NCBI GenBank assembly: GCA_017458865.1
Contig: JAFSZW010000248.1
Span: 1 to 20,055, forward strand
Length of the DNA: 20,055 bases
DNA from: Clostridia bacterium
Lineage (GTDB): Bacteria; Bacillota; Clostridia; Christensenellales; Aristaeellaceae
Reading direction: 5' to 3'
The position numbers and the translations under genes are program-made. This document shows, in pieces, positions 13,906-20,055 of this stretch. The notes under the pieces are model-generated. The model had not been told where the DNA came from. It ran no database searches and was given only the letters and a program-made list of their open reading frames with translations. Each line of letters starts with the position of its first letter. Position 1 is the first letter of the stretch.

Positions 13906-14769
13906 TGCCCGGAAAGTATCGAGGAATTCGGCGCAGTCCCATACGCCGCATCCGATCAGCTGGTCCCCGGACAGGCTGAGCTCCAGCTGTACCCCGTTTT
14001 TGAGTGTAATGACAAGCATCTGCTCGCCCGGAAGTGCTTCGGCATTTTCGAGGCGGGCTTTTTCCATTAATACGGCTATCGCCTGCTCGGCCTGCTCTCC
14101 CTCGAGCGTTCCCACACCATCAAGGCTTATGGAGGCAATCTGCCCCTGCACCGCGCAGGTATCCTGCAGGCTGTCCCCGTCAAGTCCGAATCCATGCTCA
14201 CCGGAGCGCTGGAAGAGCGCCAGCTGGCCATCTACCTCGGCAAGCAGTGCCGTTGTCACGGCAAGACCATCGACCGAGTAGATCGCATCTCCCTTGAGCA
14301 CCGCATTGCTGATGTTTTCGCTGTCGTCCGGGATGTGGTCATATGGATTCTCCGAATAATTCGTCACCTCGCCGACCGCAGGCCCCTGGACGGCCAGATT
14401 GTCAAGCATCCGCGTCATTCTGTACAGTTTCCCGTTGTGGATGAGGATCGCGTGATCGTCCTCCACCGTCAGCACGAAGTCCTGATCGATCACCGGTTTG
14501 GAGCGGACAATCGTGCCGTTGCCGGCCTCAATCACGTAGAAGTCATCATCGTCAAGCGCCCTCCGGACAATGCCGGTTATCCCAAGGACTGCAATAATCA
14601 GTGCCGCTGCTGCTGCAATCGCCGGCACCACAAAGGCAGCACGCCGACGACTTGTCCTTTTTGCCTCATTTGCCAGGATATGCGCACGCATATCCGTTCG
14701 ACAGTTGAATCCGGCCAGGCCCGCATCAAGCTGTTCACGTACGGACTGTGGATTATCCAGTTGAATCAT
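13870..14769 (-). CDS. Membrane-anchored anti-sigma-factor-like protein
   Basis: Protein of 299 residues: a short cytoplasmic N-terminus (1-43), one membrane helix (about 44-66, FVVPAIAAAAALIIAVLGITGIV) and an extracytoplasmic domain of about 230 residues. Its ATG overlaps the stop of the upstream ECF sigma gene by four bases (ATGA), the normal layout of a sigma/anti-sigma pair. From this I infer that it holds the sigma factor at the membrane until a signal arrives outside. The zinc anti-sigma motif HxxxCxxC is absent and the outer domain is not one I recognise. It reads tail to tail into the transglutaminase gene with a 36-base overlap. Confidence 0.72.
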   Translation of the reverse strand: MIQLDNPQSVREQLDAGLAGFNCRTDMRAHILANEAKRTSRRRAAFVVPAIAAAAALIIAVLGITGIVRRALDDDDFYVIEAGNGTIVRSKPVIDQDFVLTVEDDHAILIHNGKLYRMTRMLDNLAVQGPAVGEVTNYSENPYDHIPDDSENISNAVLKGDAIYSVDGLAVTTALLAEVDGQLALFQRSGEHGFGLDGDSLQDTCAVQGQIASISLDGVGTLEGEQAEQAIAVLMEKARLENAEALPGEQMLVITLKNGVQLELSLSGDQLIGCGVWDCAEFLDTFRALVAEHTSNQVV

Positions 14770-15278
14770 TTGTCGGGCACCTCCTTCAACATCGCTTCAA
14801 GCTTGTAACGGCCGCGGGCCAGACGGCTGGCAACCGTTCCCTCCGATATGTTCAGCATTGAAGCGATTTCCTGTAATGTAAAGTTCTCGTAATAATACAG
14901 CAGTATGATCTCTTTGAATTGCGCAGGGAGTGCCAGAATCGCTTTGGCCAGCATCTCCTTCTCCGCCCGCTCCTCCAGGATGTCCCGTTCATCCGGAATC
15001 AGTTCCATGGTCGGCGGTCCGAGGATTACGCGTTTTGCCCATGAACTGCGCCAGTAATCCCGGCACGCATTAATGGTCACGCGGATCAGCCACGCCTTTT
15101 CCTTCCCCGGGGTAATCTCGCCCGTGTAGGTAAACAGCTTTGTAAACACATCCTGGCAGATGTCCTCAGCCCGCTGCTTTTCACCTATATAATAATAGGC
15201 GGTTCTCAGCACTTCATTTCCATAAAGTGCATAAAGCTGATCAAACACCTCGCCGGTATACGGTCTATCCGGCTGCAC
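14766..15278 (-). CDS. ECF-type RNA polymerase sigma factor
   Basis: Alternative sigma factor of about 170 residues with only regions 2 and 4. Region 2 includes RAEDICQDVFTKLF and the DNA-contacting AWLIRVTINACRDYWR. Region 4 includes LPAQFKEIILLYYYENFTLQEIASMLNISEGTVASRLARGR, a clear helix-turn-helix. I place the start at GTG 15278, which has AGGGG eight bases upstream. A TTG at 15296 would add six residues but has no binding site. It is coupled to a membrane anti-sigma-like gene. Its targets are unknown; the envelope operon just upstream is a natural candidate because of position. Confidence 0.93.
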   Translation of the reverse strand: MQPDRPYTGEVFDQLYALYGNEVLRTAYYYIGEKQRAEDICQDVFTKLFTYTGEITPGKEKAWLIRVTINACRDYWRSSWAKRVILGPPTMELIPDERDILEERAEKEMLAKAILALPAQFKEIILLYYYENFTLQEIASMLNISEGTVASRLARGRYKLEAMLKEVPDK

Positions 15279-15318
15279 GACAACCACCCCTGACAATAAA
15301 ACGATTCTGTATCGTCAT

Positions 15319-15347
15319 TTTATCCACATTTCATTCCTTTTCTGCAA
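15319..15347 (-). promoter_or_regulatory. Probable promoter of the sigma/anti-sigma operon
   Basis: On the minus strand TTGCAG (15347-15342) and GATAAA (15324-15319) are 17 bp apart, starting near 15312. The -35 box overlaps the T tract of the preceding terminator. A second, weaker possibility is an ECF-like pair, GGAAT (15337-15333) and CGATA (15314-15310), spaced 18 bp, which would allow autoregulation. The spacing is longer than usual for that class. Confidence 0.45.
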
Positions 15348-15377
15348 AAAAAGCTTCTTTCGCACCGGAAAGAAGCT
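15346..15377 (-). terminator. Intrinsic terminator of the envelope operon
   Basis: On the minus strand AGCTTCTTTC (15377-15368) pairs with GAAAGAAGCT (15361-15352) around a six-base loop, followed by a run of T (to 15346). It lies 117 bases after the TPM gene. The bases between hold a 12-bp palindrome, ATGGCATGCCAT (15420-15431), and no gene. Confidence 0.9.
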
Positions 15378-15493
15378 CTGTCAAATCAGTTACTCTACAA
15401 CATAAGGACAACGACTCATATGGCATGCCATCGCAGCCGCAGCGCATATCGGCAGTGCCCGCCTGAGTGAGGCTCCGTATGCCTTTCCGGGCA

Positions 15494-16456
15494 TCAGAAC
15501 TTCCGGCTGGCACCGCCGCCGCGGGATGAGCCACCACCAAAACTGCCGCGGGATCCGCCGCCAAAGCCGCCACGGGATGATCCGCCCCCAAAGCTCCGGC
15601 TGCCGCCGCTGCTGCGGGTTCCGCTGCCAAATCCACCGCTCCTCGGCGGACGCGGGCCGGGATTGCCAAATCCGCCATTCCTCGGCGGACGCGGGCCAAA
15701 TCCGCCACCATAGCCGCCGCGCGGGCCACGGCGATTGTTGTTGAAGAGCCATCCCATAAACAGCCAGTTCAGGCAACCGCCGCTCCGGCCTCTAAACAGG
15801 GTATTCACGATCGCACTGATCACGATATAGGCAACAATCAGTCCAATAATTCCTTCAAACAAACCAGATTCCTCCCCACTGCCTGAAGATGACCGGCTGG
15901 AAACTGCATTGTTCCTGCTACCGGCACTCGAACTCGACGAGGCCAGCTGCAGCGTCTTGCCACGCGCATCCGCCAGGTAATTGCAGACATCTATGTGAAG
16001 GGCAACCATGCCTGCGCCATACTTTCCATCGGCAAAGTAATCAAAGTTATTGTCAATCAGGTTTCCGGATGTGCCGCCCGTCATGATGCGGTCAAGGCCC
16101 TTTCCTGTCCCGATTGCAATCTCCCGGTCGCCCGTTGAAAGCAGGACAACCGCGCCATTGTTGCTGCTGGAATCCCCTATGCCCCATTGGTTAATCAGAT
16201 CGGTCTTATAGTCATCAATATCCATGCCATCCAGGAACGTTACGATGACTGCTACAACCTGGTCGCCTGTTGCATTCTTGAGTGCCTCGCCATACTCGGA
16301 AATCTCCGCCTTCTGGCTGCTTGTCAGGACAGAACCGTCATAATCGTACCAGTATTCAAAGTTGGATGGCTTGGATGGTACGCCTGCCGCTGCGATCCCA
16401 AAGATCATGCAGGCAATCACAAAAACAAACAGTACTCTTTTCGTCATTTTCCTCAT
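15494..16456 (-). CDS. TPM-domain (YgcG-like) membrane protein with Gly/Arg/Ser-rich tail
   Basis: Exported protein of 320 residues. Parts in order: signal peptide (about 1-25); a TPM domain at about 30-165, containing GDQVVAVIVTFLDG, NNGAVVLLSTGDREIAIGTGKGL and FADGKYGAGMVALH; a Ser-rich linker; a membrane helix (about 199-221); and a low-complexity tail of Gly, Arg, Ser, Phe and Pro repeats (242-320). TPM proteins occur in envelope and photosystem repair roles and often beside LemA, as here. AGGAGG lies seven bases before the ATG, and the start overlaps the stop of the small upstream gene (ATGA). Last gene of the operon, followed by a terminator. Its biochemical role is not established from this sequence. 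Confidence 0.88.
   Translation of the reverse strand: MRKMTKRVLFVFVIACMIFGIAAAGVPSKPSNFEYWYDYDGSVLTSSQKAEISEYGEALKNATGDQVVAVIVTFLDGMDIDDYKTDLINQWGIGDSSSNNGAVVLLSTGDREIAIGTGKGLDRIMTGGTSGNLIDNNFDYFADGKYGAGMVALHIDVCNYLADARGKTLQLASSSSSAGSRNNAVSSRSSSGSGEESGLFEGIIGLIVAYIVISAIVNTLFRGRSGGCLNWLFMGWLFNNNRRGPRGGYGGGFGPRPPRNGGFGNPGPRPPRSGGFGSGTRSSGGSRSFGGGSSRGGFGGGSRGSFGGGSSRGGGASRKF
15627..15706. repeat. 39-bp tandem repeat inside the TPM protein tail
   Basis: The unit starting CCAAATCC at 15627 recurs at 15666 with a shared core CCTCGGCGGACGCGGGCC. A further start, CCAAATCCGCC, appears at about 15696. It encodes the Pro/Arg-rich repeat FG-PGPRPPR-GGFG in the tail. Length changes here would alter the tail without breaking the frame, since 39 is a multiple of three. 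Confidence 0.75.
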
Positions 16457-16719
16457 TTGTGCACCTCCTGTGCCTCCGTATTGTCCGGCTTTATCTCTGC
16501 CGCTGCTTTATCTTTCTCCTCCTCATCGTCCGTCTCCTCCTCCGAAATTCTGATATAAAAATTCGAAATCTGGTGCGAGATGATATGCACGAGGATGAAG
16601 GTCAAGGCAATAAAGATCAGCACAAAGACCGCCAGCATCATAACGCCCTGCGGGCTCCCGGTCAGAACCGATCTGAGCCGGTCCAGGTCTCCGGCTTCCC
16701 AGCCGGAAAAGATGCTCAT
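16453..16719 (-). CDS. Small single-span membrane protein with acidic C-terminus
   Basis: Protein of 88 residues. It has a short N-terminus with WEAGDLDRLRSVL, one hydrophobic helix (about 25-46, GVMMLAVFVLIFIALTFILVHI) and a strongly acidic tail (EEETDDEEEKDK). I do not recognise a family. It starts three bases after the LemA-like gene and its stop overlaps the TPM start by four bases. Translation is therefore coupled on both sides, which supports it being a real gene and a working part of the same envelope complex (inference). The tail is predicted to be cytoplasmic if the helix is a simple anchor, but orientation is uncertain. Confidence 0.75.
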   Translation of the reverse strand: MSIFSGWEAGDLDRLRSVLTGSPQGVMMLAVFVLIFIALTFILVHIISHQISNFYIRISEEETDDEEEKDKAAAEIKPDNTEAQEVHK

Positions 16720-16722
16720 GAC

Positions 16723-17313
16723 TTACAGGCCCTCATAATAGTCAGGCTGCGGCAGGATAAAGCTGGTCGGCAGTTTCTCATAGAGATCTCTTGCCTTCTC
16801 TGCCTTGGTATTAAACGACCTTGCCTCCTGACGCAGGAAATTCCCCTGCTCGTCAAAATTATCCCGCGCTTTGGACAGGACCCGCTGATCCTCGGTACTG
16901 AGCACACGATTGGCGGCCGCCGTCATTTCGCTGACAGCCGTTGTCAGATTCTGATCTGCACGGCTCAGATCCCTGGCATTTTTCGCACTCTTAAATGCGC
17001 TGACAGCACTGTCAACCGCGGTATAAAGGCTTGAATCAACGGACGCCCGCTTTGAAACGGTCTCCGCATTGACCGCAGCATTCACACGGTCTTCCACGAT
17101 GGAAGCAACGTCCCCCTGTTTCATAAATGAAGGCGGCGTCACTTTCTGCAGCGCCCTCATGTTTCCGACAAACAATGAGGCAACCAGGAGGACAACCATA
17201 ATTCCGATACCAACCGCCTGCGGCAGTGGTTTCTTTGCGGGTGCCTTTGCCCCTGCTGCCTTTCCGCTGTTCTGGTTCGTCTGAGGCTTCTGCTGCTGAG
17301 CTGCTGCTGCCAT
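16723..17313 (-). CDS. LemA-like membrane protein
   Basis: Protein of about 196 residues. It has an Ala/Gln/Lys/Pro-rich N-terminus of about 35 residues, one membrane helix (about 35-52, AVGIGIMVVLLVASLFVGN) and a helical outer part. The end, FNTKAEKARDLYEKLPTSFILPQPDYYEGL, resembles the closing motif of LemA proteins (FPT-lia-gf-p-yFe). The stretch ARDLSRADQNLTTAVSEM also fits that family. The usual RRxDLIPNLV segment is not seen, so this is a divergent member. I use ATG 17313 because GGGAGGGGAG sits just before it; a GTG at 17331 would read through that site. Neighbouring TPM and TelA genes support an envelope role. Confidence 0.68.
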   Translation of the reverse strand: MAAAAQQQKPQTNQNSGKAAGAKAPAKKPLPQAVGIGIMVVLLVASLFVGNMRALQKVTPPSFMKQGDVASIVEDRVNAAVNAETVSKRASVDSSLYTAVDSAVSAFKSAKNARDLSRADQNLTTAVSEMTAAANRVLSTEDQRVLSKARDNFDEQGNFLRQEARSFNTKAEKARDLYEKLPTSFILPQPDYYEGL

Positions 17314-17331
17314 CTTTCTCCCCTCCCTCAC

Positions 17332-18294
17332 TTACATGCCACCGCCAATTCCCTGGCGGGCTTTCTTCTGTTCATCCAGCGAACGCTCAATCTCATCCAG
17401 CTCATCCAGCAGTGTCTGGGCTGTCTGCTCCGCGCGCTCGCGTTCTATCTCGCGCATATTCTTCTCAACAGAATCCTTCTGCCGGGAGATCTCATCCATA
17501 TTTGAGCGGATGCCGCGCTCAAGCTCCGATTCACCGCGCCGCTGCGCCTGCATGGACTCATTCGCCCGGGCAAGGCCCAGCGCCGTCGCCATCTGTGCCT
17601 TCCAGAGCGGAATGGTCACGCCAAGCGTCGTCTGCAGTCGTTCACAGGTCAGTTTATCATTTCCCTGGATCAGACGGATCTGGGCTGCCAGCTGCGTCGA
17701 AGCAATCCGCGTCAGCCGCAGATCCTGAACACGACGCTCCATGGCTGCCACACCGCTCTCGTTCCGTCCTGACGCCTTTCCCTGGGCGACAATCTCATCG
17801 CCCATGACGATCAGGGAACAGATCTCGCGATACAGGTCCTCATTTCGCGTATACAGCCGTTCAAGGAGCGCACTGTCCCGCATCAGGGCAACCTTCCTGT
17901 CAAGGAGATCATTCGCACATGAGTTGATCCTGGGCTCTGCCCTGCCGTACATCTCAATCAGTTCCGACAGCGGCGTCTGCGTCCTCATAAACTTGCGGAA
18001 CAGGCCTTTCGCTTCTTTTTCAAACGAGACGCTCCTGATCTGTTCCGACAGCGTTTTCATCAGCCCGTCCAGCGGCTCAATATCTGTACTGAGCATCTGT
18101 TTAAGGGCCACATCCGTAAAGCGGGTCATCTCCTGCTGCGTTCTCGCGCCAAATCCGAGAATGGCTGCACTGTCCGCCAGATTGAACCTGGCTGCACTCT
18201 GCTCAATACGCGCCTGCATGGACGAATCCAGCTGGCTCTTGACAGGTTCCGACCCCTGTTCCGGAATCAGGGCAAACTGATCAAATTCTCCCAT
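17332..18294 (-). CDS. telA: TelA/YceH-family protein (toxic anion resistance family)
   Basis: Cytoplasmic, mostly helical protein of 320 residues. The diagnostic core is AAQIRLIQGNDKLTCERLQTTLGVTIPLWKAQMATAL (about 222-258), and the C-terminus is predicted coiled coil rich in Glu, Arg and Gln. The family was named for tellurite resistance, but most members are better linked to envelope or antimicrobial stress; the biochemical action is not known. The ATG overlaps the stop of the XpaC gene by one base (TAATG), and TelA and XpaC are often neighbours. The LemA-like gene starts 18 bases downstream. Confidence 0.9.
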   Translation of the reverse strand: MGEFDQFALIPEQGSEPVKSQLDSSMQARIEQSAARFNLADSAAILGFGARTQQEMTRFTDVALKQMLSTDIEPLDGLMKTLSEQIRSVSFEKEAKGLFRKFMRTQTPLSELIEMYGRAEPRINSCANDLLDRKVALMRDSALLERLYTRNEDLYREICSLIVMGDEIVAQGKASGRNESGVAAMERRVQDLRLTRIASTQLAAQIRLIQGNDKLTCERLQTTLGVTIPLWKAQMATALGLARANESMQAQRRGESELERGIRSNMDEISRQKDSVEKNMREIERERAEQTAQTLLDELDEIERSLDEQKKARQGIGGGM

Positions 18295-18986
18295 TATGAT
18301 TTCCTCTCAAACAGGCCCGCAAAAGGATCCGGTTCCGCGCTCTCAGCGGGAATCTCCTCCGTCTCCGGCTGGTCGATCAGGCCATCGCTCTTCAGCATAT
18401 CCGTCAGCACGTCCATCTCGCTCTCAAGGTTAATAAACCTGTAGTTGTTGAGCGCCTCAAGCTGCTTGTGCAGCGCTTCCTGCACCTGCTCAACGGCCGC
18501 ATGAATCCGGTTGGCAATCTCAAGATTCCTGCCCGAATTCACATCGCCCTCAAGGCTGGCGCGGGTGTCCAGCAGTTTCTGGGTTGTCGGCAGATAATAC
18601 CTGAGGAAGGTTCTGAGCGAGCCAAGCATATCCGGCTGCTCCTCGAGTCTTGCAAGGATCTGCCGGCTTGTCTGCTCAATATCCTCGATCTGCGCAGAAA
18701 TCCGGGGATCTGCGATCGCATCATTCGAGGCAGAAATCGACTCAAGCTGCGAACGCGCTTCCCTGATGAGGGCATCCACCTCGGCATTGCCGGATTTCGG
18801 CGCGCTCTCCACCTCAATGACCTGGTCCGGGAACAGGCGTTTACCGGCAACAAAGCCGCCCGCGCCAAGAACAACCGCAGCAGCATACCCGATCCCTGAA
18901 CCCATTCCAAAGATCAGGGCAAACGCAAACACCACGCCTCCCGCTACCACAAAAGGCATACCCGATCTAATCGTCTTCTTTTCCAT
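18294..18986 (-). CDS. xpaC: XpaC-family membrane protein
   Basis: Protein of about 230 residues. Two closely spaced N-terminal membrane helices (about 10-50, with GMPFVVAGGVVFAFALIFGMGSG and YAAAVVLGAGGFVAG) are followed by a helical cytoplasmic part. The conserved end is LHKQLEALNNYRFINLESEMDVLTDMLKSDGL. The family carries the name of 5-bromo-4-chloroindolyl phosphate hydrolysis, but that activity is not explained by any visible catalytic motif. I use ATG 18986, with AGGAG nine bases upstream, rather than a GTG at 18992. The gene is coupled to telA by a TAATG overlap and follows a secreted-protein gene by 24 bases. Confidence 0.82.
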   Translation of the reverse strand: MEKKTIRSGMPFVVAGGVVFAFALIFGMGSGIGYAAAVVLGAGGFVAGKRLFPDQVIEVESAPKSGNAEVDALIREARSQLESISASNDAIADPRISAQIEDIEQTSRQILARLEEQPDMLGSLRTFLRYYLPTTQKLLDTRASLEGDVNSGRNLEIANRIHAAVEQVQEALHKQLEALNNYRFINLESEMDVLTDMLKSDGLIDQPETEEIPAESAEPDPFAGLFERKS

Positions 18987-19010
18987 CCCCACACACTCCT
19001 ACCTATGTGT

Positions 19011-19715
19011 TTAATCCGAATCCCTGCGGTAGAATCCCTGAACACGCACCTCAGTCGGTTCAACCCCATAGCTGACCCACTGCTTTACAATCTGGGCGTT
19101 CACCGCAAAACGAAGCTCAAGCGTACTTCCGCTGCCGATTCCCGTATTCTCAAGGCTGAGCCCGTCCGCATACAGCATGGAGCCGCCCGATGTATACAAT
19201 CCATAGGTAACCAGCGGATTCCAGGCAGTCTCGCTGTCCGTATTCTGCAATTTGCAGATGAGCACATAACCACCCGTCTCCGTTCTTTCGATCTCAGCCT
19301 CCGCCAGAAGTGTCTCATTGGCTGCAGAGACCGGTACCGTCATCGAAGCCAGCTGATAGCTCAGCCCCGTAATGGACGGAATCTCGAGATTTCCGTCTTC
19401 ATCCGGATAAAATATGACTGTCTGAAAGAGGTAACCGTCGCCATTCGCATCGACAAAGTACGGCCAGAGCCGTTCCACATTTTCCTCTGCCAGGACTGTG
19501 TCCCCGCTAATCAGGCGAAACAGGCCCTGCTCCATCCCGACCAGGTAATCCGAATCATTATGCACCTGTGCACAGCAGTAGACATGGCACTCATCATCGA
19601 ATGTCAGGATATTGCAGGCTGTCTGAACCACGTTCAGCTCCGCGCCGGCTGTGCTCCATGCGCCAAGGCACAGACACAGCAGCAGGCAAAAAAGCAATCG
19701 TCTCGTTTCTGTCAT
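19011..19715 (-). CDS. Secreted protein of unknown function in the envelope operon
   Basis: Exported protein of 234 residues with a signal peptide (MTETRRLLFC, hydrophobic core, cleavage near AGA-E at residue 25). The mature part looks beta-rich, with ELNVVQTACNILTFDDECHVYCCAQVHNDSDY at its start and ENTGIGSGSTLELRFAVNAQIV near the end. This pattern, a tie to polar partner residues plus alternating strands, recalls immunoglobulin-like FxLYD-type domains, but I cannot assign it firmly. CAGGA stands just before the ATG. The gene lies 28 bases after the partial upstream gene and 24 before XpaC, so it belongs to the same transcript. Confidence 0.78.
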   Translation of the reverse strand: MTETRRLLFCLLLCLCLGAWSTAGAELNVVQTACNILTFDDECHVYCCAQVHNDSDYLVGMEQGLFRLISGDTVLAEENVERLWPYFVDANGDGYLFQTVIFYPDEDGNLEIPSITGLSYQLASMTVPVSAANETLLAEAEIERTETGGYVLICKLQNTDSETAWNPLVTYGLYTSGGSMLYADGLSLENTGIGSGSTLELRFAVNAQIVKQWVSYGVEPTEVRVQGFYRRDSD

Positions 19716-19743
19716 TTTCCTGAATCCTGCTCAAAAACCAATC

Positions 19744-20055
19744 TTACTCCGAGATAATCCGTCTTACACCGTTTTCATCTACGACGGAAATCGGATCCTC
19801 AAGGCCGCTGACACTGAGTTCCTCGCCCGCACTCAGTTTCAGCATGGCACGGACATTGTCAAGCACAGCGACATCATAGACATTCTGAATATAGAAATCG
19901 TGATCAACAACCACAATTTCGCTGATCCCCAGCCGGTTAAGCACATCCAGTGCCGGCTGGTCCATCTGCAGCAGCAGATTTCCTGCCAGATTGAGCTGGC
20001 GCAGAATCAGCCGGGTACCGTCACCCTTGGAGGCCTTCTCTAGATTCTCCTGAAA
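19744..20055 (-). CDS. C-terminal part of an unrecognised protein (5' partial)
   Basis: The frame is open to the right edge of the window, so the start is missing; 103 residues are visible before the stop at 19744. The visible part is hydrophobic and leucine-rich at first (LILRQLNLAGNLLLQ), then has beta-strand-like stretches such as ISEIVVVDHDFYIQNVYDV and ends GVRRIISE. No motif or family is recognised. It is the most upstream visible gene of the envelope operon. An internal Met at 19965 has no clear ribosome binding site and is unlikely to be the true start. Confidence 0.7.
   Translation of the reverse strand, partial: FQENLEKASKGDGTRLILRQLNLAGNLLLQMDQPALDVLNRLGISEIVVVDHDFYIQNVYDVAVLDNVRAMLKLSAGEELSVSGLEDPISVVDENGVRRIISE

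Noticed and set aside
16723..20055. Dedicated tellurite-resistance locus
   Set aside because: The TelA family name alone does not support this; no TerC/TerD-type genes are present and the neighbours are general envelope proteins.
1..20055. CRISPR array, prophage, insertion sequence or toxin-antitoxin system
   Set aside because: No regularly spaced repeats, transposase, integrase, phage structural gene or recognisable toxin pair was seen on either strand.

Overview
The window looks like a chromosomal stretch of a moderately GC-rich member of the Bacillota, probably a gut or rumen Clostridia lineage. This is inferred from the LplB/YtcP-type sugar transporter, the XpaC/TelA pair, a preQ1-I riboswitch in front of queT, strong AGGAGG-type ribosome binding sites and frequent GTG/TTG starts. 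No mobile element, tRNA, rRNA or CRISPR array was seen.

Left block (1-5534, + strand): a carbohydrate uptake and oxidation operon. It has two CUT1-type ABC permeases (the first cut by the window edge), a large secreted solute-binding protein, and two Gfo/Idh/MocA-family NAD(P)-dependent sugar dehydrogenases. It ends at a strong symmetrical terminator that also serves the convergent gene. No ATPase is encoded, so a shared MsmK/UgpC-type ATPase elsewhere is likely.

Middle block (5604-10540, - strand): a secreted double prolyl isomerase (parvulin-like plus cyclophilin), then a translationally coupled Lrp/AsnC regulator and class I aminotransferase, then a LysR regulator. The LysR gene is divergent from queT (+), a queuosine-precursor transporter with its own sigma-A promoter and a preQ1-I aptamer in a leader of about 187 nt. 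After the queT terminator lies a 470-base non-genic stretch. It holds a perfect 40-bp palindrome, a possible 18-codon ORF, a terminator-like fold and a promoter for an RpiB/LacA/LacB-family isomerase. A cytoplasmic transglutaminase-like protein follows.

Right block (13870-20055, - strand): an ECF sigma factor with a membrane anti-sigma-like partner. Upstream of them is a tightly packed run of envelope genes: a partial unknown gene, a secreted protein, XpaC, TelA, a LemA-like protein, a small acidic membrane protein and a TPM-domain protein with a Gly/Arg/Ser-rich tail. Several junctions overlap by 1-4 nt. The run ends at a terminator whose T-tract overlaps the sigma-factor promoter. The XpaC-TelA pair joined to a LemA-TPM pair in one operon is the best candidate here for an incompletely described system, probably in envelope maintenance or stress.
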